From Chryseobacterium sp. Leaf201 (GTDB lineage Bacteria; Bacteroidota; Bacteroidia; Flavobacteriales; Weeksellaceae), in the NCBI RefSeq assembly GCF_001421435.1, contig NZ_LMKA01000078.1, positions 2,084 to 35,566 on the forward strand: a stretch of DNA of 33,483 nucleotides. The letters are read 5' to 3'. The notes under the pieces were generated by a model. It was not told the origin of the DNA, did no database searches, and saw only the letters and a program-made list of their open reading frames with translations. Of this stretch, positions 22,791 through 31,734 are shown one piece after another. The number at the start of each line of letters is the position of its first letter. The first letter of the stretch is position 1. Both the position numbers and the translations under genes were made by a program.

Positions 22791-25700
22791 GAATATTCTC
22801 CTATTTTAGTAATTTCTCCTAAATGATTTAATCTGATTTTTATTGGATTTAAAGAAAATAATGAGCCTAAACTTCTAATATTATAAAGTCTTTTACTTTC
22901 CTTAACTCCATTCGTCTTCTTTAAATCAGAATTTTTAGTTTCTAAATGATGTCTAAACCAATAATTATTTTCAGAAATACTCCACACCAAATACAAATGT
23001 TTGCTTAATAAAGATTTATCATTGCTTTTTAAAGCTTTATCAAATTCTTCTTGCGATAATCCCAGAATAAACATTTCATTTTGTTGCAGACTAAATTTCA
23101 AATTAAGATTATCAGCTGGTAATTTATTTAAAAATGGTTCTGGAAGTTCATTGTCGAGAAATTGATTCCAAGCATCCGATGAATTTTTAATGACCGTTGA
23201 AATATTATATTTTTTTCTTTCTACTGCATGCCAAAACGTACAACTGTGCTGTACAAGTTTGCCATCTTTATCTTCATATATTGCAATGTGATGATTATTC
23301 CCCATCACTACAAAACCTATTTCTTTGCCGCTTTCATCTTTTTTAATTGCCTGTAAATTATTAGCATCCGGACGGGCAAACAAACGAACAGTTATAATTG
23401 GGATTTGTTTCTCTTCGTTAAACCAAAGTGTATCCTTGAAAGCTTCTTTTTCCTTATTTCCAAATTGAGTCAATCTTTCTTTCACTAAAAATTTCACTCT
23501 TTCATCAACAATATCATCTGCTTGGCTTGCTTTTATTGTGTTCAAAGGATACTTTCTAACAGTAACATATTCGTAACATGATGCCTTTTCTAGTAAATCA
23601 GTTTTTTCTTCATTCAGGAAAATGGGATTTTTCTTTAATGTTGATAAAGCCATTTTTGAATTATTTTCATTTTCCGAAAGTATTATTTCAACTATATTTT
23701 TAATTTTAGGATTTACAATTTTCTCTGAATTTTCAAACAAATACTTTAAAGACTTATCTTTTTCAATAACTTTTATCTTACCATATACATTTTGTTCATG
23801 TAACGCTCCTCTCGGAACAATTACTCCTGTATCTTTATTTTTTCCTGTAGCTTTAAATTTAGTTATTGTGGCTACTTTTTTACCCGATTTAAAAGAAACT
23901 AAAACCTTATCAGCCTCTTGTTCTACATATTTTGTATCGAATTTAACAGGTTTCTGTAAACGCAAATAATCATCTAATTGAGATAATCTTTCTTTATGGT
24001 TTTTTACTGACTCATTATTATTCTCAAATTCTTTTTCATTGTAATTTTCTCCTAAAAGTTTCTTGGCTTCTTTAATTTCCTGTTGCATCAAATCTTTCGT
24101 TTCGCTCGAATTCAGAGTATTTATCCGTTGTATGAAACCTTGTTTTGTACAGGCAACCACTAAAGCATCAATGGCATGATGGCGGTGGTCATCTCTTTTT
24201 GTCCAGTTTTCGATCTCCTCTTTTTGGTGTTTTCTTTTTCCATGTTCGCTTGTCCATTCTTTGACAACGGTTTGTCCTAATTCTTTGTATTTAGGCATTT
24301 GAAGGTTCATCAAAACATCGTCCCAACCCCATAAATTACGAAGTTTTGCTGTAACTCCACCTTCTGTTGTAGCCACATTATTGCATACTTTCTGTAAAAT
24401 TTCTCTTGATTTGCGGGAGATATATTGCGTATCTCTCAATTGTCTGTCGATAAAGTTTTCCCAAAGTTTTTTATCGGTTTCTGTTTCTTTTCCCAGTTTT
24501 TTTCTTTCAAGATATTCTTTATGCGAAACTTTCAGCCTTTGCATTTTACTGTAAGAGATAATTCCTCTTTTGAACCAGTCATCTACTCGTTCGGAATATA
24601 CTCTAACTTGCTCATCTCCTTTTGTAGCAATGTAATCGTATGCAGTTTGGTTGGTTTTTGTAGAATTACATTTCCTATGAACCAAAACTTTGTTGGTCTG
24701 AGAATCATCAAACAATAAAGCTTTTGGTACAATATGGTCAACATCAAATGCATCACCGCTTAGAGCTTCTGTTAGATTAAATGTTTCCCCACAATAAATG
24801 CATTGATTATTAACGTGAGCATCTTTCAGATTTTTACTAAGCGATGGGAAAATAAATTTATATTTCTGAATATATCGCTTGGTTAGTGGCAATCCCAGTT
24901 CAGCCAATCGTTTTCCAATTTCTTCATTGAGTTTTTTATTTTTGGAATTTTGTAAATCGGTATCATTTCGCTCGTCTTTACTTTGTTTAAGTTCGCGTGC
25001 AAGCTCAACTCTAATTTCAGAAGGCTTTCCGTATCGTTCAAGGATCGCGTTGACTACATTAATCATCTGATTCAGAATTTTCTCTACAATAGGTTGTCTG
25101 AGACTATTTTTGGGGAGAAGTTCTAACTTGTCTAAAGTAATTTGTTGTTCTCTTTCATCTTTTGTAAAAGAATTAGAATGATTGTAACCGGCTAAACTGC
25201 AGGATTGAGAATAATCATAACCTTCCATCAGAAAAGGCAGGATTTTCCGCATCGATTTGTTCGATTTATTCCCGAAAGCCTGTTTGTTAAAATCAATACG
25301 AGACAATTTATCGGCAGTTTCATCATCAAAACCAAACCTTTTGATTAATGCACTTTTACATTCATCTAAATCTTTTATGGAATAGATTGTGTGCCACAGT
25401 TGATTTAACGGTTCTTTTTCCAATGAAGTATCTAATTCTAAACCAGCTCTTTCTTCCAGGATTTCACCTGTTTTCTTATCTATCAACATTGAAGTATGAT
25501 TTGATGGAATGATAGAAACATCAAAATTTAAAAGTTCACTATCGCCTAAAATACTATGGAGAATTGAATAAGTTTCATTTCCTTTAATACCTTTCAAAAT
25601 TTGCTTATTAAAATAAACATTGTTTTTATTTAATTTCAAAATTTCAAGAAGCTTAGTAAAGCTTAAACTTTCATTTTTAAATAAATAATCCGCTAAAATT

Positions 25701-26650
25701 TCTTTTTCCTTTACGTCTGGAATTTTTTCACCCCATTTATACTTGCTTCCTTCAGGGTTCTTTATTTTTAATGTGATTGTATTTACAACTTCCCAAATCC
25801 TGCAAAGCTGAAACAAAGGAGAAGTTTTCGGTGCAACTTTTGGTCCTACAAACACCACTTTATCTTTATTTTTTTCCTTATCAAAAACAGTTTTCTCAAA
25901 TCCTTCAAATTCACAAATACTTACTAATCCTTTTTGTGATTTCAGTTTTCTTTGAAAATAAATGATTTCATTTCTTAATTGATGAATAACTTCATCCGTC
26001 AGAAAATCATGCTTATCTTTTTGAGCATTAATAATGGTGTCAAACTCTTCTGTATAAGCTTCCCGCGGATAAACCTCTTCTTTAATTCTGAAATAAGAAT
26101 TATTTTCATTTGCATCATTTAATTCTCCATAAAAATACTGACCAATGGTCTGGTTTCTATCTTTTAATTGAGCATAACGTCCTTTTACTGCTTGAATATA
26201 ATCCGTATCTTTTTTATCGGCATTAGCCTCACTTCTTGCAGATTTGTATCCTCTTTTCTGATTGAGCATATATAAAATACGCCCTAATTGTTCGGCGGAA
26301 ATATTTTCATTAGGATTAGCTGAATCGCTTCTTAACTTCCACAAATCAAGCATTGGAAGTTTTAGCAATTCATCTGATGGGAAAATATTGTATTTATTTA
26401 AAATCTTTTTTAAATAACTTTTCTTTAACTGCTTTCGGTCATACCCTTTTCTCTGGGTACGGCTTACTGTTCTGCTTTGATTTTTTGTGATTGACAAACC
26501 TCTTTGAAATTCCTCTTTATCGCTGGTTGATAAAGGAATTATTCGTGACCCCATCGCAACAATACGAATTGGGATATTGTTTTCATCAAGTTCTATCAGT
26601 GCCCAGCCAATAGAATTTGTTCCCAGGTCCAGTCCTAATACCGTTTTCAT
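22787..26650 (-). CDS. cas9: CRISPR effector nuclease Cas9 (type II-C)
   Basis: The 1287-residue protein is within the long size range of Bacteroidota II-C Cas9. All catalytic parts are present: RuvC-I with Asp8 (LGLDLGTNSIGWAL), arginine-rich bridge helix (about 55-80), RuvC-II with Glu549 (IRVELARELKQ), HNH with Asp638-His639 (DVDHIVPKALLFDDS) and Asn662, and RuvC-III with His825 and Asp828 (HRHHAIDALVVA). The HNH is flanked by CIYCG (C617, C620) and HRKCN (C661), a possible zinc knuckle. It should cut DNA guided by crRNA and tracrRNA. No csn2 or cas4 is present, as expected of II-C. Composition is about 32% GC on sample lines, far below cas1-cas2. The PAM cannot be read from here. Confidence 0.97.
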
Positions 26651-26739
26651 AATTTCAGTTTTTATAATTCTTAAATGTATAAAAATTCTTTATTACAAAA
26701 ATTACGGAAACCCACAGTGGCGGCAATGAAAAATTATCC

Positions 26740-26747
26740 TATATTTG
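26740..26747 (+). promoter_or_regulatory. tracrRNA promoter -7 element
   Basis: TATATTTG fits TAnnTTTG and lies about 5 bases before the start of the anti-repeat region, placing the transcript start near 26752. Confidence 0.65.
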
Positions 26748-26751
26748 AATT

Positions 26752-26830
26752 ATAATTTTGAAAGCAATTCACAATAAGGATTATTCCGTTGTGAAAACAT
26801 TCAAGGCGGGGCAACTCGCCTTTTTATTTT
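26752..26830 (+). ncRNA. tracrRNA
   Basis: Bases 26754-26774 are a perfect 21-base complement of repeat bases 2-22 and include GAAAGCAATTCAC. They are followed by a linker (AAGGATTATTCCGTTGTGAA) and a terminator hairpin AAGGCG-GGGCAACT-CGCCTT with a T-rich tail. Predicted length is about 75-80 nt. It lies just upstream of cas9 in the opposite direction, with a promoter element in front. This orientation fixes the reading direction of the array. Confidence 0.88.
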
Positions 26831-26879
26831 TATTCTACATCCTATTATCTACATCAGTAATAAATAATAAGCACAAAAA

Positions 26880-26903
26880 AGCCACCCTACGAATAAGGCG
26901 GCT
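26880..26903 (-). terminator. Terminator of the YceI lipoprotein gene
   Basis: On the minus strand AGCCGCC pairs with GGTGGCT (one G-T pair) and is followed by TTTTTTG. It begins 28 bases after the stop. Confidence 0.75.
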
Positions 26904-26930
26904 CCATTGAAGATTTATCTAACAATAATA

Positions 26931-27608
26931 TTATTTCTTGGCTTTTACATCTACAGCAATTTCGATGTCTTTGCTGATCATCCATTCTGCAGGATCTGCT
27001 TCGGAAGTCCCGAATTTGATTCCCCAGTCGGCTCTGTTTACCGTGAACTTAGCCTGGATAGAAGCTGCTCCTTCAGTAACTTCTACTTTTGCAGGGAAGG
27101 TTACGTTCATTGTTTTTCCTGATAACGTAAGGTTTCCGCTAACCGTTTTGTTGGCGCCGGCTACTGCATCTGCAGGTGCTCCTGTAAGATCGGTTACGCT
27201 GGTAATCTTGAAATCTGAAGTCGGGTTTTTCGTCGTATCGAAAAAATCAGGGTTTTTTAAGTGGGCTTCAAGGTCAGCAGGCTTTTTATCTTTCTCCGTT
27301 ACGGAAGCCGGGTCTACTTTCAGGGAGTTCATGTCGATCACAAAGTTTCCGGCAGTAACCTGTCCGCCTTCGATGCTCAGGTCTCCTGACTGTACGCTTA
27401 ATGTTCCCCAACGCGGTGCCATTCCCCCTTTGTGGAATGCTTTCCAGTTCACCACAGAAGTTGCTGCATCCACCATCAGCTTTTCGCCTTTGCTTTCTGC
27501 TACAGTCTGCTCCTGAGCTGTTTTTGCATTTTCTGCAGATTTATCCTTGTTACAAGATGCTGCCAGCATACCAACAGCTACCAATGCCATAACACTTAAT
27601 TTTTTCAT
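26931..27608 (-). CDS. YceI-family lipoprotein
   Basis: The 225-residue protein starts MKKLSVMALVAVGMLAASC, a lipoprotein signal with Cys19 as the acyl anchor, then a short Lys/Glu/Ala linker. The rest (about 45-225) is a YceI-type lipocalin-like barrel: DAATSVVNWKAFHKGG, GTLSVQSGDLSIEGG, DLEAHLKNPDFFDTTKNPTSDFKIT and TVNRADWGIKFG, matching the family's 'HL+S.DFFD...P...F' and 'V.R.DFGI' signatures. YceI proteins bind isoprenoid-like lipids in the cell envelope. It is divergent from tex and followed by a terminator. Confidence 0.92.
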   Translation of the reverse strand: MKKLSVMALVAVGMLAASCNKDKSAENAKTAQEQTVAESKGEKLMVDAATSVVNWKAFHKGGMAPRWGTLSVQSGDLSIEGGQVTAGNFVIDMNSLKVDPASVTEKDKKPADLEAHLKNPDFFDTTKNPTSDFKITSVTDLTGAPADAVAGANKTVSGNLTLSGKTMNVTFPAKVEVTEGAASIQAKFTVNRADWGIKFGTSEADPAEWMISKDIEIAVDVKAKK

Positions 27609-27841
27609 ATGATATAATTGTTTAAAAAGTTTATTTTTTGTTTAAAGTCTGCGGAAATCTCTCATAAGACATCCGACGGGCACCAAAAATAGGAAACTTT
27701 ATTCCCTGCTCTCCTTACCATACATCAAGAAATGATCATATCCTCTATTCTCTGAGCCCAATGGCTAAAATAACAAAAAGATGGTACATTCAGGCATATG
27801 CCCCGTTAAAATTTGATTATTTTAGCGGTTTAAATTTTAAA

Positions 27842-29968
27842 ATGAACACTACCCTCTATATTAAACAGTCTCTTAACATCTCCGAAAAAAGCATCAATGC
27901 TACGCTTAAGCTGCTGGCCGAAGACTGCACCATCCCTTTTATTTCCCGGTACCGGAAGGATGCCACAGGAAACCTGGATGAAGTACAGATTGAACAGATT
28001 GCCAAAATAAGCAGGCAGTTTGAAGATATGATGAAACGGAAAGAAGCGATCCTTAAGTCGGTGGAAGAACAGGGTGCCCTGACCCCGGAACTCAGGCAGC
28101 GGATTGAAGCGAGTTTCGATATGCAGGAAATTGAAGACCTCTACCTGCCCTATAAGAAAAAGAAGAAAACCAAAGCGGATGCTGCCAAAGAGAAGGGACT
28201 GGAACCGATGGCCAGGATCATCATGAGCCAGAAAGCCTCGGATCTTACGTTTCTGGCAGCAAAATATATAAATGATCAGGTAGCGTCTGAAGAAGAAGCA
28301 TTGCAGGGCGCACGGGATATTATGGCGGAATGGATCAACGAAAATATGTATGTCCGCAAAAATCTCCGGCGGATGTTCCAGCGGCAAGCCGTCATCACAT
28401 CAAAAGCAGTAAAAGCCAGAAAGGATGAAGAGGAAGCCCAGAAATATGCCCAGTATTTTGAATGGGAAGAAAACTTAGGCAGGATGCCCTCCCACCGGCT
28501 GCTGGCTTTACTGAGGGCTGAGTCAGAGGGATTTGTAAAAGTAAATACCGGCATCAGTAAAGAAGAAGCCATAGAATTTATAGAAAAGGCAATTATCAAA
28601 ATCGGTAATAATGAGACTGCCGGGCAGATTGCCTCAGCCGTAAAAGACAGCTACAAAAGATTGCTGGAACCTGCCATTGCCAATGAAACTTTGCAGGAAG
28701 CAAAAGAAAAAGCAGATAAGAAAGCCATTGAAATCTTTTCAGACAACCTTTCCCAGCTTTTGCTGGCACCGCCCCTGGGTGAAAAAAGAATCCTCGCCAT
28801 TGATCCCGGCTACCGGAGCGGCTGCAAAGTCGTATGCCTGGATGAAAAGGGAGACCTGCTGCATAATGAAACCATTTATCCGCACGCCCCGCAAAACGAA
28901 AGCGGAATGGCCATGAAGAAAATCCGTTCGATGGTCAACGCCTATAATATTGAAGCGATTTCCATCGGGAACGGGACGGCAAGCCGGGAAACCGAGTTTT
29001 TCATTAAAAAAATTGCATTCGACAAGCCGCTGCAGGTATTCGTGGTGTCAGAAGCCGGAGCTTCTGTATATTCTGCCAGTAAAATTGCCAGGGATGAATT
29101 TCCGAATTATGATGTAACCGTACGAGGCGCAGTTTCCATCGGAAGAAGGCTCGCAGATCCGCTTGCAGAGCTGGTGAAGATTGATGCCAAATCGATCGGC
29201 GTTGGGCAGTACCAGCACGATGTGGACCAGGCACGCCTTAAAAACGAACTGGATACTACCGTGATGAAATGTGTCAATGCCGTTGGGATCAACCTCAACA
29301 CGGCAAGCAAATCCCTGTTGAGTTATGTATCCGGAATCGGAGAAAAAATGGCGGAAAATATTGTAAACTACCGTGCTGAAAACGGTGCTTTTGAAGATAG
29401 GAAACAGCTGAAAAAAGTCCCGAGACTGGGTGAAAAGGCCTTTCAGCAGGCTGCTGCTTTTGTAAGGATCAGTAATCCCGTGAACCCTCTGGATAATTCT
29501 GCCGTCCATCCCGAAGCGTACGGCATCGTGGAAAAAATGGCAAAAGACCTCGGCATTAAAACCCATGAACTGATTGCCAACAAAGAGAAAATTGCCATGA
29601 TCCGCCCGGAAAAGTACGTTACCGAAACTATCGGAATCTTAAGCATCCAGGATATTGTGAAAGAACTGGAAAAACCGGGACTCGATCCCAGAAAAGCCGC
29701 AAAGATATTCGAGTTCGACCCGAATGTAAAAAAGATCACCGACCTGAAAACCGGAATGGTGCTTCCGGGAATTGTGAACAACATTACGGCTTTCGGATGT
29801 TTCGTAGATTTGGGAATTAAGGAAAGTGGACTGGTACACATTTCCCAGCTGAAGGAAGGGTTTGTTTCCGACGTCAATGAAGTGGTGAAACTGCATCAGC
29901 ATGTCCGGGTAAAGGTGACGGAGGTGGATGAGGCAAGAAAGAGGATTCAGCTGAGCATGATTTTATAA
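27842..29968 (+). CDS. tex: Tex-family RNA-binding transcription accessory protein
   Basis: The start is placed at ATG 27842 (MNTTLYIKQSLNISEKSINA), giving 708 residues and the usual Tex N-terminus; an ATG 27 codons upstream adds unrelated sequence. Domains in order: helical Tex N domain (1-190), YqgF/RuvC-like domain (from about 317, RILAIDPGYRSGCKVVCLDE), helix-hairpin-helix region (LLSYVSGIGEKMAENIVNYR) and a C-terminal S1 domain (about 640-708, GMVLPGIVNNITAFGCFVDL to the end). Tex proteins bind nucleic acid and affect transcription of certain genes. RDD gene starts 8 bases after the stop. Confidence 0.93.
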   Translation: MNTTLYIKQSLNISEKSINATLKLLAEDCTIPFISRYRKDATGNLDEVQIEQIAKISRQFEDMMKRKEAILKSVEEQGALTPELRQRIEASFDMQEIEDLYLPYKKKKKTKADAAKEKGLEPMARIIMSQKASDLTFLAAKYINDQVASEEEALQGARDIMAEWINENMYVRKNLRRMFQRQAVITSKAVKARKDEEEAQKYAQYFEWEENLGRMPSHRLLALLRAESEGFVKVNTGISKEEAIEFIEKAIIKIGNNETAGQIASAVKDSYKRLLEPAIANETLQEAKEKADKKAIEIFSDNLSQLLLAPPLGEKRILAIDPGYRSGCKVVCLDEKGDLLHNETIYPHAPQNESGMAMKKIRSMVNAYNIEAISIGNGTASRETEFFIKKIAFDKPLQVFVVSEAGASVYSASKIARDEFPNYDVTVRGAVSIGRRLADPLAELVKIDAKSIGVGQYQHDVDQARLKNELDTTVMKCVNAVGINLNTASKSLLSYVSGIGEKMAENIVNYRAENGAFEDRKQLKKVPRLGEKAFQQAAAFVRISNPVNPLDNSAVHPEAYGIVEKMAKDLGIKTHELIANKEKIAMIRPEKYVTETIGILSIQDIVKELEKPGLDPRKAAKIFEFDPNVKKITDLKTGMVLPGIVNNITAFGCFVDLGIKESGLVHISQLKEGFVSDVNEVVKLHQHVRVKVTEVDEARKRIQLSMIL

Positions 29969-29976
29969 AATTTGCC

Positions 29977-30555
29977 GTGAAAATATCTGAAATTAAAGAA
30001 CGGAAAATCATTCACAGGCCGACTCTTCATTTTGACGGATCCGGAAAGAGGATTTATCATGCCTACGAATATTACCTGCCTTACAATCCGGGTTTTAAAG
30101 GCAGTGAAACACAGAGGCTTTTTGCAAAATGGATTGATATGGCCGTGTTTACCCTGATTTTTCATTTTATATTCAATAAAGTTCTCATTGTAAGTGTTTT
30201 ATTTTCAGTTCCGGCTGTTATTATTTCCGGAGCGGTAACCGAATTTTATCTCGGAACAGCTTTGGGAAAGAAAATATTCAGGCTGAAGGTGATTGACGAT
30301 GAAGGGAACTATCCGGGTTTTTATAAATCACTCGCAAGAAATGTATTATGCCTGGCTAATTTCAATCCCGTCTTTTCAGAATATACCTCAAAAACAGTTG
30401 CCATGGGCTGGAGAAAAGGAACGCAGATGAATTTCAGCATGCACCTGAATAACAAAATCTGCAAAACCTATATTGTAAAAGAGAGTAAAATAACCGAAAT
30501 CAGGAGTTTACTTGATACCGGACCACCTGAAAACAATGAGCGGCTTATCAATTAA
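29977..30555 (+). CDS. RDD-family membrane protein
   Basis: A GTG start at 29977, 8 bases after the tex stop, gives 192 residues; no better ATG exists before the domain. The RDD-type pattern is visible as RLFAKWIDMAVFTLIFHFIF (Arg and Asp on the first membrane helix), then LGTALGKKIFRLKVIDDEG before a second region FYKSLARNVLCL. About two hydrophobic helices lie at 50-87. RDD proteins are inner-membrane proteins of mostly unknown function, some linked to ion or compatible-solute transport. The last codons and stop form one arm of the terminator that follows. Confidence 0.75.
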   Translation: MKISEIKERKIIHRPTLHFDGSGKRIYHAYEYYLPYNPGFKGSETQRLFAKWIDMAVFTLIFHFIFNKVLIVSVLFSVPAVIISGAVTEFYLGTALGKKIFRLKVIDDEGNYPGFYKSLARNVLCLANFNPVFSEYTSKTVAMGWRKGTQMNFSMHLNNKICKTYIVKESKITEIRSLLDTGPPENNERLIN

Positions 30556-30570
30556 GCCGCTCATTGTTTA
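30534..30570 (+). terminator. Terminator overlapping the end of the RDD gene
   Basis: CAATGAGCGGCTTA (30534-30547) pairs perfectly with TAAGCCGCTCATTG (30553-30566), followed by TTTATTT. The left arm is coding sequence and the stop codon TAA starts the right arm. Confidence 0.8.
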
Positions 30571-30618
30571 TTTAAAATCAACATTGGCCTGCATAACAAA
30601 TCTAATGTTGACAACAAT

Positions 30619-30646
30619 AAAAAAACCGGCTAAGAAAGCCGGTTTT
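30619..30646 (-). terminator. Terminator of the Hc1 histone gene
   Basis: AAAACCGGCT and AGCCGGTTTT (10-base arms, 5-base loop). On the minus strand it is followed by TTTATTG, 8 bases after the stop. Confidence 0.8.
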
Positions 30647-30654
30647 GAGAATAA

Positions 30655-30831
30655 TTATTTTTTAGATTCTTCAACAGAAACTTTTCTGAAATCCTTGAAC
30701 AGTTTGCTCAATTCCAAAGCTGATTTACGGGCTCTTGTCCCTGCTGCCTTGTTTCCTTTTTCTGCCTGTTGGTTTGCTTCGTTGGTGAAAGCTTCAAATT
30801 CCGCGTTGATTTTTTCGATGAGTTCTTTCAT
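30655..30831 (-). CDS. Hc1-type histone H1-like DNA-binding protein
   Basis: The short gene encodes 58 residues: it starts MKELIEKINAEFEAFTNEAN, continues QQAEKGNKAAGTRARKSALE and ends FRKVSVEESKK. The lysine-rich helix with GTRARKSALELSKLFKDFR is the pattern of the small Hc1 (histone H1-like) proteins widespread in Bacteroidota and related to chlamydial Hc1, which coat or compact DNA. The acidic N-terminal helix and basic C-terminal half are typical. It has its own terminator. The gene is monocistronic and convergent with the RDD gene. Confidence 0.85.
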   Translation of the reverse strand: MKELIEKINAEFEAFTNEANQQAEKGNKAAGTRARKSALELSKLFKDFRKVSVEESKK

Positions 30832-31000
30832 TGTTTTTTAAAATTTAGGCTGCAAATATAGGTTTTATGGTGGTTCCAGCCTAACAGTGAAGAAAAAAAA
30901 TATAGCATTTGCATGAAATTAATCCGCTTTTTAAGGTTTTTGTTAATTTCCGGCCGTATTTTGATGCCTGTAGCTTTCAAAGCCGTTATATCAGGCAATA
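30832..31000. other. Spacer upstream of the Hc1 gene
   Basis: AT-rich and without a gene. It should contain the Hc1 promoter, but no clear TAnnTTTG element was found on the minus strand. Confidence 0.35.
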
Positions 31001-31032
31001 AAAAAAAGAAAGACTCCTTTGCAGGAGCCTTT
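31001..31032 (-). terminator. Terminator of the exported-protein gene pair
   Basis: On the minus strand AAAGGCTCC pairs with GGAGTCTTT (one G-T pair, 6-base loop) and is followed by CTTTTTTTT. It lies about 105 bases after the stop at 31138. Confidence 0.7.
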
Positions 31033-31137
31033 CAGGTTGAGATTGTAGTAACACGGGGTTAAAGATTAATTTTTTCTTATGTAATTAAATTTTGTCTGTT
31101 TATAAATGTATTAATAATTAAGGTATTTCTGTTGGGT

Positions 31138-31677
31138 TTACGGCCTCCAGTAAGACCACTTGCTGCCGTTGAAGATCGCGAGGCGTTTGGCACCGCTTTT
31201 ATTGATATACACCATCATTCCCGGAGAAGGATTAATGATATTCTGCACATCTTCCACAGTAGGAAGCACCATTGCTTTGGTAGTGGATTCCAATACCAGA
31301 ACACCGTCTGCCGGGCTTGACAAAGCACCGATGATCGTTCTGGCTCCCGGTGCTTCAACAGCCTGTGCTGCTGCCGGCTGGTTTACCAGTGCCGTAGTAA
31401 CATCAGCATCCTGTGCACTCAGGTCCATCCAGTTCCCGTTGAAATATTTTACACGGGCCTTTGTCGGGTCACTGGCATCAAGCACCAGGGTACCTTCTGC
31501 AGGACTGGCAGGCATCGTCCTTACATAAGGCAGGATAATTCCTTTGTTCTGGTTGGCAGCAAACTCAAGCAGAACCGAAGTCTTGGTATCTGCGGTACCG
31601 ATTGCATCACCGATGATTACCTGTGCCTGAACACCCGAAATACCGGCTATTAAAAGGGTTGTTATTATTTTTTTCAT
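31138..31677 (-). CDS. Exported protein with flavobacterial surface-type C-terminus
   Basis: The 179-residue precursor starts MKKIITTLLIAGISGVQAQ with signal peptidase cleavage expected after AQA-like residues. The mature part contains TSVLLEFAANQNKGIILPYV, a motif common to many Flavobacteriia surface or tail-fibre-like proteins (ES/EF..NKGIILPRV), and two segments of the type EGTLVLDASDPTKARVKYFN followed by GNW and PGMMVYINKSGAKRLAIFNG followed by SKW, i.e. two versions of the same small domain. Its end resembles the C-terminus of the upstream gene product. It lies 57 bases after that gene and is probably its operon partner. Function unknown. Confidence 0.65.
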   Translation of the reverse strand: MKKIITTLLIAGISGVQAQVIIGDAIGTADTKTSVLLEFAANQNKGIILPYVRTMPASPAEGTLVLDASDPTKARVKYFNGNWMDLSAQDADVTTALVNQPAAAQAVEAPGARTIIGALSSPADGVLVLESTTKAMVLPTVEDVQNIINPSPGMMVYINKSGAKRLAIFNGSKWSYWRP

Positions 31678-31734
31678 ATTGATTTTATATTATTAATGTA
31701 AGAGTGATAGATTAATGAAGTCTTGTTGCTGAGA

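Noticed and set aside
27761..27841. Longer N-terminus for Tex starting at 27761
   Set aside because: The extra 27 residues do not look like Tex, and the family start matches MNTTLYIKQ at 27842.
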